Positions 42,604 to 55,044 of a stretch of 64,000 nucleotides of DNA are shown here, piece by piece. The notes beneath the pieces are model-generated. The model ran no database searches and was not told where the DNA came from. It was given only the letters and a program-made list of their open reading frames with translations. Every line of letters starts with the position of its first letter. The stretch's first letter is position 1. The DNA comes from Gigantopelta aegis (Eukaryota > Mollusca > Gastropoda > Neomphalida > Peltospiridae). The stretch is taken from NCBI RefSeq assembly GCF_016097555.1, contig NC_054701.1, forward strand, positions 7,614,560-7,678,559, read 5' to 3'. Made by a program: the position numbers and the translations under genes.

Positions 42604-43361
42604 TAAATTCATGGATTGAAAAGATAATATTGTAACTTGCCATTGTATGTATGAATTTTCGTTGTGTCATAAATTCGTTAATTACACGAAAATTTGAAAC
42701 TACAAACAAAAGTGATTTAGCAGTAGTCCTTTAACGATATAGCACAGTATTTTGCTGAAACTACAGATTTTTGCTGTGAGTCTTAACATCTTTAAATTCT
42801 GTGTGTTTTTACTTGACCTTATGTCTGCAGAAAGCCAAAGTCTGTGTCTTGTTGTTACTGACTAGCGTACGCAAGACATTTGATAATGTTGGGTTTTTGA
42901 ACGTGTCCTTCAGAAATGCATGCTGTTTAATTATGTACATAATTTACAACGCTCATTACTGCAACTGAACACCAACATTAGGCCAGTATTTTTTAATTTT
43001 TAGGTTTACGAACAAGAACTTTTGTGCACAAAGGTAGGAGGAAAAAAAACCCCAAACCTGTTTGGGGTGTATAAGTAGGGTGAGCGAAATAGCGAATCGG
43101 ACCGAAAGAGAGCGACCGAAGACGAATTAACAATTCGTATCTACAAAGGTATATTTATTGACGAAATAAGTGTTATTTCTCACTGTCACCTTACGAAATG
43201 CGCCACAATAGACTAGAATGGTAACCTTTTTTTTTTCTTTAAAGCTATTTGTGGAAGTCACCGGCACAAAAATAAAAAGTAAAAGTGAAAAATACGACTA
43301 CGAGCAAGATTTACGTCGGCGGGTTCGTAAACCGAATAATAAAAAAAATACTGGTCTTAGG
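42604..43361. other. No recognisable gene
   Basis: Nothing supported. Confidence 0.45.
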
Positions 43362-43968
43362 ATTTAAACAATCTCATTAAAATTAGCTCCACTATTACAT
43401 GTGGATCTAACAGCAGCCAGTTGGAGCTCATGTCCACCAATCAAAACCTTACTTGCAGAATCATGCCAGTGATTTAAAAATAATTTGAAAACATTCCGAA
43501 TTATCCTGAGGGTATACGACATGTTTCGTGTGAATTACGAATGCCTTAAAACATGTTTTATTTTATAAAATAAATAATTTGTAATGTAAAACTGAAGATT
43601 GATTTAGTTGGGGTTTTCTTTATAAATAAATAAATAATTTTTAATGTAAAATTGAAGACTGATAACCCATCCCGTACGTATTGGTATGGTTTGGTGTACT
43701 GCGGGCACTAAAATAGACTCGCCCGATATTTTTAGAATTTGTATGCTTCCAAAAAACGTTATAAAAGGCGAATTGTGATTGGTCAATATTTAAATTATTA
43801 TTTACAGACGAAATGTTACCTGGACATTGGGGACTACGCAGTGTTGTTAGTTTTAAATCACTGGCAGGATTCTGCAAGTAAGGGTTTGATTGGTGGACAT
43901 GAGCTCTAACTGGCTGGTGTTAGATCCACATGTAATAGTGGAGCTAGTTTTAATTAGATTGGGATTTA
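43362..43968. mobile_element. MITE with ~105-bp terminal inverted repeats (~600 bp)
   Basis: The left arm (43376-43483: AGCTCCACTATTACATGTGG, TTGGAGCTCATGTCCACCAA) is matched in reverse complement by the right arm (43852-43960) with few differences. The interior of ~370 bp contains a direct duplication with AATAAATAATTTGTAATGTA. No coding capacity; the target duplication could not be fixed. Confidence 0.88.
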
Positions 43969-43984
43969 AATATTGTGAGTTCTG

Positions 43985-44195
43985 TAGTACTGAACGAATG
44001 TGTTAGTAATATTACACACTCAGAATTTTTTAATTCCAAAGGGTCTAATGACGCGCTCTGGGGCTACTAGTCCACCAGCAGAAACATCGACCCATTAAAT
44101 GCAATATTTAAAAACACCCAGTGTCAACAGGCAGGATTCGAACTGACAGCCTGCGACGTTAACCGCTCGGCCACCGGGTCTTCCACACAGACAAA
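43985..44195 (-). mobile_element. tRNA-derived SINE, different family (Ser/Leu-like head)
   Basis: The minus strand begins GAAGACCCGGTGGCCGAGCG with the A box TGGCCGAGCGGTTAA and the B box CAGTTCGAATCCTGCC (about 44118-44185), then TGTTGACACTGGGTGTTTTT and a body containing AGAGCGCGTCATTAGACCC. The tRNA-like head keeps both promoter boxes. It lacks a variable arm and a 3' acceptor strand, so it is a SINE, not a tRNA gene. Confidence 0.68.
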
Positions 44196-44537
44196 AAAAA
44201 AATGGAAGCTCAATTAACCTTAGTAAACGATGTGTGCTGTCAAACACATTATCCCTTCTGGTTACATGTATACTGCTCGACAATCTTGCCCAACGGTAGA
44301 TGCAATGTGGCAGGATCGATCGACTTCAAGAAAATGTGGTCTTGCCATCGTTAAGTTCCAGTCCTGTCTTCGCTGTGGGTTATAGTATCTTGACACACAC
44401 ATACATATATATATTTGCTCATACAAATTTAACACCGTTGTTTCCAAAGTTTTCCTTTTCTTTTTACGTTCAGTATGGCTGGAATTAATTTTTGTGACAA
44501 AAACACAGAACATTTTTGCTGAAACGAGGTATGTAAT

Positions 44538-44795
44538 GGGGCGGGTGGTAGTCCTGTAGTAAAACATTCACTTCATGCGCGGTCGGTCTGCGATCGATTC
44601 CCGTAGATGGGCCCACTGGATTATACTTCGTCCCAGCCAGTGCACCACGACTGGTATATCAAAGGCCGTGGTATGTGCTATCATTTCTGTGCGATGGTGC
44701 TACTAATGCAAAACTCTAGCGGGTTTCCTCTCTATGACTACATTTCAAAATTACCAAATATTTGACATTCAAACACCTATGATTAATAAATCATG
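44538..44795 (+). mobile_element. tRNA-type SINE, nearly full length, second 3' variant
   Basis: Head GGGGCGGGTGGTAGTCCTGT, B-box-like TGCGATCGATTCCC, CCAGCCAGTGCACCACGACT, ATATCAAAGGCCGTGGTATG, TAGCGGGTTTCCTCTCTATG and the final AACACCTATGATTAATAAAT. Confidence 0.88.
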
Positions 44796-45191
44796 TGTTC
44801 ACGTGTAGGTCTGTAAACTGTGTAATTTAATACGTGCCTGTAAATAAAGCTATCTGTTTTGCGATAAATTTACACAAAACATATACTATATTCAATAATC
44901 ATGAAAAAAACTAATTTAACCGCCTATGTCTACTATTGATCGTTTCTCTTTTTTTCATATATTTCTATCCCTATGAGATTACCCAATAACACAAGGTGTT
45001 GTTAATGCTTACCTTGTACGCCTGACCCAAACAATCAAATAACTGAACGTGCACGTTCAGAGCAAGCTGTTGTACTATAGCGCACGGCTCTCCTAGGCCC
45101 CAGTTCCAATTGGTGGCAGCCCAAGGTAGGAGGAAAGTTGGGGAAGGGGAAAAAGGGGGTAGGGGGTTCGCACACTCAGACCAGCAAGCGT
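44796..45191. other. No recognisable gene
   Basis: Nothing supported. Confidence 0.4.
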
Positions 45192-45419
45192 AATGCTAGT
45201 CTCAGACTATCAACTGTCACGACGGAGTTGGCCAACTCGCCGATCTCTCGACTTCTACGACCGACTCTTACAAGTCGATTCTCGTCGTATACAACTCCTA
45301 TGACCCATTATTTGTTAATCTGAGCGCACTCGTCGTTGGCCGCGAGTTGGGGAAATTACACAGCAAACTGTCGAGATGGAAAACTCCGTTGTGACAGTTG
45401 ATAGTTTGAGCCTAGCATT
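45192..45419. mobile_element. MITE with 38-bp inverted ends (228 bp)
   Basis: Left arm AATGCTAGTCTCAGACTATC plus AACTGTCACGACGGAGTT, right arm its reverse complement with few differences. The interior is rich in GACTTCTACGACCGACTC-type sequence. Non-coding. Confidence 0.85.
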
Positions 45420-46640
45420 CATTCATTATAAGGGAGCATAGGCAGCCCGAACCGAGGACTAAAAGTCTGGTGGAACGGGATTAGGAATTACGCTTACCCA
45501 AAAATTTCTATCCTTGTACATACTTGCCAAAATTTTAGAATTAGAAAGTGGTAGGTGCACTAACTTTACAAGAGGTGCCGAGCGCGATATGTCTCTTGTG
45601 TTTCGATTGGTCAAGAGTTTATGTGCAGCCAACCATAGCGCAGCTTTTAGTTGTGAATATAAAGTTTCCCGCCAGAGGCCGCAAGCAGAAACTGAGGGAA
45701 TCAGGTTACCATGACAACGCGGCATCCTCTAGACCTAGTCATGACTCATTAAGTTGCTGTCTAGTAACTGACCTACTGAAATGTGGATTAATATTATTTG
45801 TATCGATTTAAACACACAGCTTAAATTTTATATATACTTTTTTTTTTTTTTTTTTGCTCAGTGGTAGGAAAGCAAATGCGGTTAACACCGTTGTTTGAAG
45901 CAAGTTGGCAAATGCTTATATAACGAACTGGTCACTTTTACAAATAGTTTTGTCATAGTGTATCAGCTAGGGGGACCTCGTGTGCAAAAAATGTACCCTA
46001 AGTTACCCACTGGAATTTTGATGTGACCACTTCCCTTAACAGAAAAACTTGGTTACCATTTCCATAAGTGAGAAAATGGTGTTTTGTGACCAATTATTCG
46101 GGGTAGGGGGAACGAATCTTTCACCCTAGAAACACGTCAAAATGTCGGTCTTGAGTGGTGCCAAGGAACAGTCATATCAGTAAAGTGTACTTTATTGCAG
46201 AAAACATGAAAACAACAAACATTCGTCAACTTTCATTTGCGCTTTTGGCAACCGCTTCGATTTCCTGTCTGCGATGGCTATTATTTCATGTCTGTTCGTA
46301 GATGGGCCCTTAAAATGTTTGTTGGACTCTTTCATATATATTACCTTGATATTACCGCAATTGGGTCAATAACGAGGTGTCACAAACAGTGAAAATGTTA
46401 CCCTCTGTACAAAATCAAAGCACATGCCAGATCCATGTTTTTGTCCTCTGGGGTCTAACTTTTTGGAATAGATATAGAATAATACGATGTACTTAATGCC
46501 ACATAGGGCCTAAACAATAAATGCAAAATGCTACTCTAGTAAGGAATTTCCTCTACCAATGGAACTATTCTGGTTTGGAAAATTATTTATATGTTTGAGT
46601 CAGTCACTCAGGTTTTGAACACCTATGATTATCCTGACTT
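45420..46640. other. No recognisable gene; poly-T at 45838-45856
   Basis: Contains a T run (45838-45856). It lies beyond the 3' end of the broken minus-strand gene at 46641-50479 and may hold its 3' flank. Confidence 0.45.
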
Positions 46641-49600
46641 TTAAATCACTTTGACAAGTACAAAATGCTCAGGGATTTTTGACAAGCGGTACTGTTCCAC
46701 ACTTTTGACATGTGTAGTGGATTGCAAGGTCTTCGGAATTGAACTGTTCCCCTTGATAAGGATCAGAAGATCATCAATAACTTCAAAACTAAACTGTCTT
46801 CGGTCAAGGGGTGCGCATGATGTGAGGAGGGACACCATCTCGTTTGTAGCAAAGTAGGCAATGTGCAACCTAATGACATGACTTGTGGTCATCCAAACAT
46901 GACCGCTTGGCATGATGATACCTTAGGCTTCGGAGCTGGTTCATGGTTTTTATCGTTCCTTTCTTAAGTACCTGTGTCAGATAGGCTTCTGCTTTACCAA
47001 TCACTGTATCCAGGTTACCTATCGCCACCATAAAGTCATTTAAGTGCATCTCTGGATTGGCAACTAGGGCAGCATGCTTGGTTCCAACGTTACTTGTATA
47101 GTCACATCCAGTGAGTGTGTGGACGGCTGGCAAAACCTGACACAAACTTCGTCCGATCTTCTTTGAAAGGATATGTATCGGAATGCATCTTGTCAAATCA
47201 CCAACCCCAGCCTTCATCCAGAGTTCTTCAAGGCCGTTTGCATTCAGCTCGCTCCAGTAGAACATAGCAAAATTAACACATCTGTGTCTGACGATAGGAC
47301 TATGATACACTTTTTACCTTGTTTAGCAGCATGCATCGCATGTGGTATAATAATCATGTCAGCCTCTTCTGCATTACACTTTAGTTCTGAAACCTCTACA
47401 GGTATCGTTGTCTTGGACCAACAAAGAAATGACTGACTATAATCTCCATCGTAGGAGCACTCCAATTCCGTACTAGCGCCTCTGCATAAATGAGGAATTC
47501 AAATTTTGCTTTGTTTACACTGGGTGGCCAAAACATGTCCATTTCTCGAGGGAGAGGGGTTTTCCTGGACACATCATTCAGATCTATGGGTGATTTCTTC
47601 TCTCGCCTTTGCCACTCAGAATCCTTCAAAGACGTTTCCATGTAGGAATCAAACACAAAATCAATTCTTGAGGCAGCCTTTGCTGTAGAGGCAACACAGC
47701 CTACAATAATGGCATCACGGAATTCACCAACTTTTTTGGAACTCTTTGTTTGGATCTTCCGAAATGTTTGCCATCACATCAAATGTACAGCATGTTCCCT
47801 TTGAGTCATGAGGTTTCGATGTTCTTGGGTCGAGAGCTTCAAGTTCGTGGACAATTTCACTGGCTTTGTCATTCGGCCTTCATCATCAAATAGAGGAGAT
47901 GTTGTACACACATCGTACTTCATCCGTCCTCGTTTTGCAATCTCTAGTGTACGTTTCATCTGAGCATCTTCTCGCTTGTTGACTTCTGTTTATCCTTTGT
48001 ACAGGATTGGATCCTTGCAGATTGCAGCGAAGGTTTTAAGGTTTGTACGATGAATCGTGTCTGACAGTCGATCAGTCTTCTCTGTGTATCCTTCTCTACG
48101 AAGTTTCTCATAGATTCTCTCCACATTGAGCAGCTGTTCTCTGGTATCTTCTGATATGACTTTTGGAGGAGTGAGGAAGGGACATCTCTATGCCATCTAG
48201 TATGACTTGAATGTTGGCCTTCTCAAACTCGGTTGCTGCCTTGGTGAATGACCTATTGACTTCTAACTCATAAGAGGAACTACCTATACCAGCAAGTTCT
48301 CTGTGAAGGTTTGTGATGGCAATCATCTCATGATATATCAGTTCCCACTTGGCAACAAACGTCTTCTTTCGTGAACTACCAATTATTCCTGATGCACTTT
48401 TCTGGGCTCTGTTGATAGTCTGTTCCAACGCAGGTCCGCTCCAACCACTTTGTTAGTTTTATGACAAATGTGCCCTCCATAAACTCTGAATGCACTTCTG
48501 GTGCTATCTTGGGCAGCCTCCTCACTCATGTTCTCAATATACAGGGAGCACCATCTCAAGTAGTTCACGGAATCAAAAGCAGCAAACAAGGGTAGCAGAT
48601 CTTGAATGGCTTGTACCTGAAGGCTCCAGTTTCCCTCGCGATCACTCAGAATTAGGTTCTCAAGATGAGACATCAGGTGTAAAAAGGTGTTCCAATACTT
48701 GTCTCACTTTCCTCACAACACTTTGTAATGAATCGTTCAAATTCATCTACTAGTTCAGAGCCGATGTGGTCCTAGCATGTGTGAAGGAGGGGCACACTTT
48801 CGGGAGATTTCGATTTTACTCCTTTCAAATGTAGGAGGGTATCGAGTAGATCCTTCTATTCTGTAGCTCAGTCGTCTTCATTGAAGAAGGCTTCCCACTC
48901 TAACCTTGCAAATGCCCCTTTCAGCAGCTGCAGGCGTTTCTGAGACCTCACATAGTTTTTTCCGCCTATGACTGATTCTACAACATTTACTCCAAAAACG
49001 CAACTGTCTATCAGTATATTTTCTACCCCACTGCTCTTTATGTACTTGCCAATGCAACCCAAATCAACTTTAGCCATGTAGAAGGAACCAAGGCACAGTA
49101 CGATATTACCAAAATCATTTGGGCGGACCAGCTGTATCTCACGCGCTATACGGTACACCCCTTCACCACAGGTCACAGGAAGGTTTGGCTGGTCAGGGAA
49201 TCCAAGAACACATTGACAATTCTTCATGGCTGTGTACACAGAAACATAATAGGTCACTGGGTAAGGAAAGACAGGTAGAAATGCTATACGTTTGAGGGGT
49301 ATGTCCTCAACACTCAGGACAGAGTTTGCAGCACTCCATATAGGCATTGTTTGATTCTGAGGTCGTGTGTTCAGGCATCGAGAGGGTCAGTTACGCATAG
49401 ATCCATTCTGCTTAACAACCATGCTATTTCCCTTGTCTGAACATTATTCAGGAGATCCTGGTTAACTGGATGGGAAGGGGAAAGCATGTAATCGTCAGGG
49501 ACATCTGGCTTCTTGGCAGGCTTGTAGAATTATCTCAATGACTGGCACTTTAGTTCAGCAGTGAATGTTCCCGACTGATGCTGAGCAGACCGTCTTGGCT

Positions 49601-50479
49601 TTCGGGTATGACATACCCCCTCATCTTGAAACAAGACAGCAACTGTATCGTGGCTTCCTCCCATTCCAAACAAGTTTGCCTCGTCATGGTCGAAATTGCC
49701 AAAGGCACCAATGTGAACATTGCCTTGTCAAAGTGACTTGGAAATGGAACTGTATATGAGCTGCTCTCAATGGTAAAGGATTCCATATCATTCTGGTGGC
49801 GCTGGAGCTCACCATAACTTGAACATAAGCCAAGTGGTTAAAACTTGTTATGAGAGTGGCACTTTTGCATGAATCAAATATGGCCTGGCTGTTCATAATG
49901 TGCTTAAGAAAGGGTTCAGGAATTGGTTCAGCATTTCAGGATGTCTTCAAATCATTAGCGTCACAAAACCGATCTTGCAGGTCAAAATCTATGTCTAACA
50001 GAGACTGCCTAATAATATCAGAACACTACCTGGTTGGATCAGTAGATCTGATTGTTTCCGCCATGTTTTCTGTTGTAGCCACCTTGCTGAAAACTATTCA
50101 ACTGTTTTGGCTGTGTGAAACATATCTGACCTGAAAAATGGTAGGTGAGAAGAATTTTCACCTCCCGGTTAGTGACACTACCCATTTCAAGATGTTTATT
50201 CATAGCATCCCTAACAAAACTAAGTTCATACCCGTTACCATTTCCAAGACCTGTTTCAATGTCAGATATTATATTTGTCCATGCCTCTGTCTTAAGGTTG
50301 GTGCTTTTGTCATCACAGCTTTCGTCTTTAAAGCATTCATAGTTCAGAAGATATCTGTTCAGGCATTGTTTGTGGCAGTATAAATCTGCTCCGAAAAATG
50401 CATGAATGTCCTGAAGATCACAAGTTCTGGTGTAAACACTGTCCTGCATAATAAACACGGCAGCTTCAAGAAAATTCAT
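46641..50479 (-). pseudogene. Broken large gene of an unnamed repeated family with XPG/FEN1-like C-terminal motifs
   Basis: About ten collinear pieces on the minus strand over 3.8 kb, together long enough for a protein of well over 1,000 residues. N-terminal piece: CDLQDIHAFFGADLYCHKQC (possible Cys/His metal site). Middle: IGKYIKSSGVENILIDSCVF, GNWSLQVQAIQDLLPLFAAF with RWCSLYIENM, and LDPRTSKPHDSK-like sequence. C-terminal: CNAEEADMIIIPHAMHAAKQ, CIIVLSSDTDVLILL and PAVHTLTGCDYTSNVGTKHA. The last three recall the EAD, SxDTD and GCDY.sG.G.k.A motifs of the XPG/FEN1 nuclease fold (family knowledge, inferred here). Similar uncharacterised proteins are, from memory, repeated in cnidarian and molluscan genomes. 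The gene is broken in many places. No terminal inverted repeats, RT or named transposase domain was seen, so whether it is an element or a decayed host paralogue is open. Confidence 0.6.
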
Positions 50480-50784
50480 CGTTGTATTTGTTTCTAAGAT
50501 TCGATATTTTTTTCATAGTTTACCACCTACATACGATGTGGTATACTTCGAAATTTCCACCACCGAGGGTGTCCTTTTTCTATACATATTTTTTTCTGTC
50601 ACACATTTACACTTGTGGATATACTTTTTTATTTTCGAAATGAACAACACCACGTTTGCCGGTTTGTTTCAGTTGTTTTTTCCATTCCTTCAATATAATT
50701 TGCTACAAATTAACACGGTTCGTTTTATAATGCAGATTTTAATAACAAAATAATAATTTGATTTTTTCGCTCGTTCATGCTAAA
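50480..50784. other. 5' flank of the broken gene; AT-rich
   Basis: No promoter or repeat supported. Confidence 0.4.
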
Positions 50785-50899
<115 letters not shown>

Positions 50900-50915
50900 A
50901 GGAGGGGGGAGGGGC

Positions 50916-51051
50916 ATTACCAGTGTTCTTCGGTATCGTCAATATCATATATTAGGAAAAAAATTGTATTATGCGAGCCTCTGACGAGCATAATACATTA
51001 TTTTTATTCCTAATATATGATATTGACGATATCGAAATACACCAGGGTAAT
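50916..51051. mobile_element. Foldback mini-element (hairpin ~135 bp)
   Basis: The left arm (GTCAATATCATATATTAGGA, ATTGTATTATGC) and the right arm (GCATAATACATT, TCCTAATATATGATATTGAC) pair almost perfectly. Loop GAGCCTCTGACGAGC. Ends are ATTACCAGTG and CCAGGGTAAT. Confidence 0.9.
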
Positions 51052-51853
51052 AATCTCTTTATCATATAATCTCATGCTTAATACAACGGGTTTTTGTAAA
51101 CTGTACACACCACTTTAATTCCAGTCCGCCATTACTAGATATTCAAATGAATATGTGGGCGGTGTATTTTTTAATGGAAATGACGTCAAACTCGAATGAC
51201 GTCATTTTGGATGTCCTTACATCAAAACAAACTTGGGCTTAACGGGTTTTTTTTTTTCTTTTCTGAACGCTAGACAGCTTTCAGTGTCAAATTGTTATTG
51301 ACATGTTTTTATTCGATGACTATGAATGCATACGTCAATTAAGTACGTTTGCTTAAATGTCAATAAACCTAATGCCTAATTTGCAAAGTTATCAAATTCT
51401 TAAAGTATGTGATCTTAAAAATATCACATACTTTGATTGCACTGAAAATGTAAGATATTATATGATAAATATTCTTTATTCCTTTTGTAGAGCGTTCGAA
51501 CAGTACAGATTATCATACATGCATAATACATAAAAGATAGTGCACAATGGATAATACATAATATACTAAAAGGCAAAAGTTATTGTGACATGGATTGTTT
51601 GGAGCAATAAATTTGTGAATGGATTTATGGATGTAAACCAGAGAAAATGTGCATGAAACAGCTCGAAGAAATGCAACCAAGCAGTTGTTGCAGCGATTAT
51701 ATGCTTTGTGCAAGAAACATGGAATATTTGGGAGAAATCCTGTCCAGTGTTCACCATAAAAGGCCAGACATTCATCGGAAATCATTGCCACTCTGTGCAG
51801 CCTTCAGAAGTCCAGAAAAACACCATTAGTGAACTGTTTGATACAATTTCGTC
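51052..51853. other. No recognisable gene
   Basis: AT-rich. The downstream part (51640-51850) may belong to the following Tc1-like element, whose left end I could not find. Confidence 0.45.
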
Positions 51854-52800
51854 ATGCCAGGCCTCGGTGAAAATGACAGATGGCGAGTCATAGGGATGCT
51901 TCAATCTCAGACCTCGCAGCGTGACGTCGCACGTCAACTCAACGTCCACAGAAACACCATGTGGCACTTATGGCAACGATATCAACAAAACAACCATGCC
52001 AGGGACCATCCCCGTAGTGGCCGACCACCCGTGACAACCACTCACCAAGACACATGGGTCCGAACCACGCACCTGCGAAACAGGTTCTAGCCAGCAACCC
52101 TCATAGCCCGTACCATCCCTGGCAACAGGGGTGTATCAGCGAGGGCAGTCCGACTACGTCTACGCATCTACGGCATCCGTGCAAGAAGGCCAATCCTTAC
52201 GTCAGAATATCAACGTCGACCACAACACCTGCGATGGACAGCACGTGACTGGAGACGTGTCCTCTTCATTGATGAATTCCGTTTCCTTCACAGATCTGAC
52301 GGCAGGACACGTCAAAGTGAATGTTACGTCACGCCATGTGTTTGTTTTGGAGGTGGTGGCGTTATGATATGGGGTGGAATTACAGCCACAGGCCGGACCC
52401 AGATGGTTATGATTGAAGGAAATTTGAATGCTGTGAGGTACCGAGAAGAAATTGTGCAAAAAACTGTGTTACCGTTTTTGTAACAGAACGACCCCGCCAG
52501 ACCACACATTGCTAGGAGTTGTGCAGCAGTATCTGAATAAGTGCAGCAGTATCTGAATAAGATAACAATGTTGATGTGGTACCCTGGCTTACCTGTTCCC
52601 CGGATTTGTCACAAATTGAACATGCCTTGATTCTTGCGACGTCTTCCACATCCTCCAATAACACTGCAGGAACTCCGGATAATCCTTCCTCATATCTCAG
52701 ATCTGGAATGGCATTCCCAGGAACTTTCTCCAGCGTTTAGTGGCCTCAATGAGACGACGGTATCAATGCTCAAGGTGGACACACTCGCTACTGACTGTGA
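51854..52800 (+). pseudogene. Tc1-like transposase, decayed
   Basis: From ATG 51854: NDRWRVIGMLQSQTSQRDVA, RQLNVHRNTMWHLWQRYQQN and HPRSGRPPVTT (paired HTH and hook), then RVLFIDEFRF (first Asp region; Ser of DESRF lost), GGGVMIWGGITATGRTQMV and QNDPARPHIAR (second catalytic site, altered from QDNARPH). Stops include one at 52088-52090 and one after VLPFL (52480). A 16-bp duplication (GTGCAGCAGTATCTGA) lies near 52520-52550. The region with the catalytic Glu is not recognisable. Terminal repeats were not found. It is older than the Tc1 copies at 12355 and 53184. Confidence 0.85.
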
Positions 52801-52995
52801 CTTTCGCTCTAGACCCCCTCTAGTGATATGGCAGGCGCGCCCTTTTCATAGACTATTGCTAGTTTCCATAACTTCGGACATTTCTTTTTCCATGTTATAA
52901 CGTTTCATACACGGCAGTAAAAACTTATCATCAATTATCTTTGTCTTTTAGTATACCTAATACAAAATACATGATATGTAATATACAATGGTATG

Positions 52996-53009
52996 GAAAT
53001 ACACACACA

Positions 53010-53044
<35 letters not shown>
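52996..53044. repeat. (CA)n microsatellite
   Basis: About 22 CA units with one GA interruption. Confidence 0.95.
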
Positions 53045-53046
<2 letters not shown>

Positions 53047-53183
53047 CTATGAAGACATACACACTTGCATAAGAACAGACAGTCGTGACTGTCTACAGTG
53101 TATTGGCCTTCATATTGTTAACGTAATATATTTGCGTTATTTTATAAATGAAGTATATGACAGTTTCACTATATAACATATTA

Positions 53184-54771
53184 ATACTCAAAAGAATTTA
53201 AGGGTCAAAAATTTATAACCAAATAAGTTTCAGAGTGTATTAGATTGATGATATAAACTACACCAATTTTTTTAATTATTGTTCCATATTTACAAAAACC
53301 CACAAATAAACGTCACTGTATACAAGAAAGTCACGACATGCTGTCAAAGTTGAAGGTTGTCAAACATGGATTTTACACATTAGAACATTCGTTTAATAGT
53401 GTGTGAATCCACCCCTGGCGCGAATACACTCGACACATCGTTGCCTCATGCTGTTGATCAGACGTCTGAAGAACTCTTGGGGAATGGCCTGCCACTCTGC
53501 CATAAGAAGTTGACCCAGATCATGAAGGTTGGCCGGAGGGTATGGTTATCCCGAACTCTCCTGCCTAATTCGTCCCAGGCGTTCTCTATTGGGGCCAAGT
53601 CAGGTGAATATCCTGGCCAATCCATCCTGGCGATACCTTGTTGTCTGAGAAAGTCCGTTACCACCCTGGCGCGGTGGGGTCTGGCATTGTCATCCTGCCC
53701 CGCCGCCAATCTGCTGAAGGCCTGGGAGAACCAACGGCCGGATAATCTCATTCAGATAGCGGATTCCATTCAGATTGCCATCCACCACATAGAGGGGGGT
53801 CCTGTGGTGGATAGAGATGCCGCCCCACACCATGACGCTGCCACCACCGAACCGGTGACGTTGTCTAACGTTAACGTCAGCGAAGCGCTCCCCAGGACGT
53901 CTGTAGACACGAACCCGACCGTCGTTGAACTGGAGACTAAACCTGGACTCATCAGTGAACATCACTCGACCCCACTGAACACGTTGCCACCGCAGATGAA
54001 GCGTGCACCAGTGACGTCTGGCCGTTCTGTGACGTGGTAGGAGTGGTGGTCGAACAACCTGGCGACGGCAGCGTAGATTATTGGCTCTCAGATGATTGCG
54101 TATGGTTTGATCAGACACTCGAGTTCCAGTCGCAGTCCGCAGATTGTCACGTAATCGGCGTGCAGTGGTTGTGCGTTGACGTAGAGCCATATTGGTGATG
54201 TAGCGGTCCTCTCTATTTGTAGTGCTTCGGGGTCTTCCCGATCGTGGACGATTTCGAACAGAATTCGTTGCTTGGTACCGTTGCCACAGTCGGCCAACGA
54301 CACTCTGACTGACACCAAGTCTCAGAGCAACGTTTCTTTGCCTATTGCCATCCTGAAGCCAAGCAATAGCCCTTCCTCGATCTTCGATAGTCAGTTGAAG
54401 TCGTACCATTGTCGAATTTGGAGTGCACCGTACACGAACGCAAGCTCCAATTATACGGAAATTCAGCACTGGGAACATGGAATACACGCGCAAAGCGTGC
54501 AAATGGAGCGCTTTGTGAAAAAGCAAGATATGGGCACTTAGCAGACCTTTCGCTTTCGCCCTAATTTACGTGCAAATGTAAGCATGTTTTCGCCATTAGA
54601 ACTAGTCGACAGTGTCAATGACAGTGGATTTTAATTCATTTATGGGTTGCTTAGACCCACTTTCGTCAAAATGGAACAATACCATGCGTGACATTATGGT
54701 CTAGCTAATATAATTGACATTCAGAAAATAATGTCGAAAATATCGTCTGACCCTTAAATTCTTTTGAGTAG
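53184..54771. mobile_element. Tc1-like DNA transposon, copy 2 (1,588 bp)
   Basis: Inverted ends as in 12355-13924 (first base A instead of C at the left), TA at 53182-53183 and 54772-54773. Nearly identical to copy 1 along its whole length, including non-coding ends. Confidence 0.96.
53402..54409 (-). pseudogene. Tc1-like DD34E transposase, copy 2
   Basis: From ATG 54409 the frame is open through GRVMFTDESRFSLQFNDGR, GSVMVWGGIS and NLNGIRYLNEIIRPLVLPGL (a segment missing in copy 1). Then an 8-bp loss near 53697 removes the start of LQDDNARPH and shifts frame; a further one-base loss lies near 53540 (GGAGGGTATGG against GGAGGGGCATGG). The C-terminus RQRCVECIRARGG is present near 53405. It retains EFFRR sequence before LINSM that copy 1 lacks. 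So each copy is broken differently and neither is the parent of the other. Confidence 0.92.
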
Positions 54772-54773
54772 TA

Positions 54774-55044
54774 TATAGATTATTCATCAATATCTATTGG
54801 GGGTTTGCAGGACAGGAGTTTTGTAATAAAAATATCATCGGGGCAGTTATGTAATTCTACATTGAGGTCATAGGACAAACATCAAAAAGTGTTGTCCAGA
54901 ATGTATTTGGTTGTTGTTAAGTATGAACAACTAGTCATGACGTGTGTAAAAAGACCAGAATAGTTACTATTACATAACGTGTGTAAAAAGATCAGAATAG
55001 TTACTAGTACATAACGTGCAAATACCTTGTACTGACTTTGGTCT
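54774..55044. repeat. Spacer with a ~45-bp direct duplication
   Basis: ACGTGTGTAAAAAGACCAGA and GAATAGTTACTATTACATAA occur twice in tandem (54939-55017). Otherwise nothing is recognised. Confidence 0.6.

Noticed and set aside
44118-44190. Functional tRNA-Ser/Leu gene
   Set aside because: A and B boxes are present, but there is no matching acceptor stem or variable arm, and the sequence runs into a SINE-like body.
45138-45323. Small frame across the 228-bp MITE
   Set aside because: Sits on an inverted-repeat element with no coding similarity.
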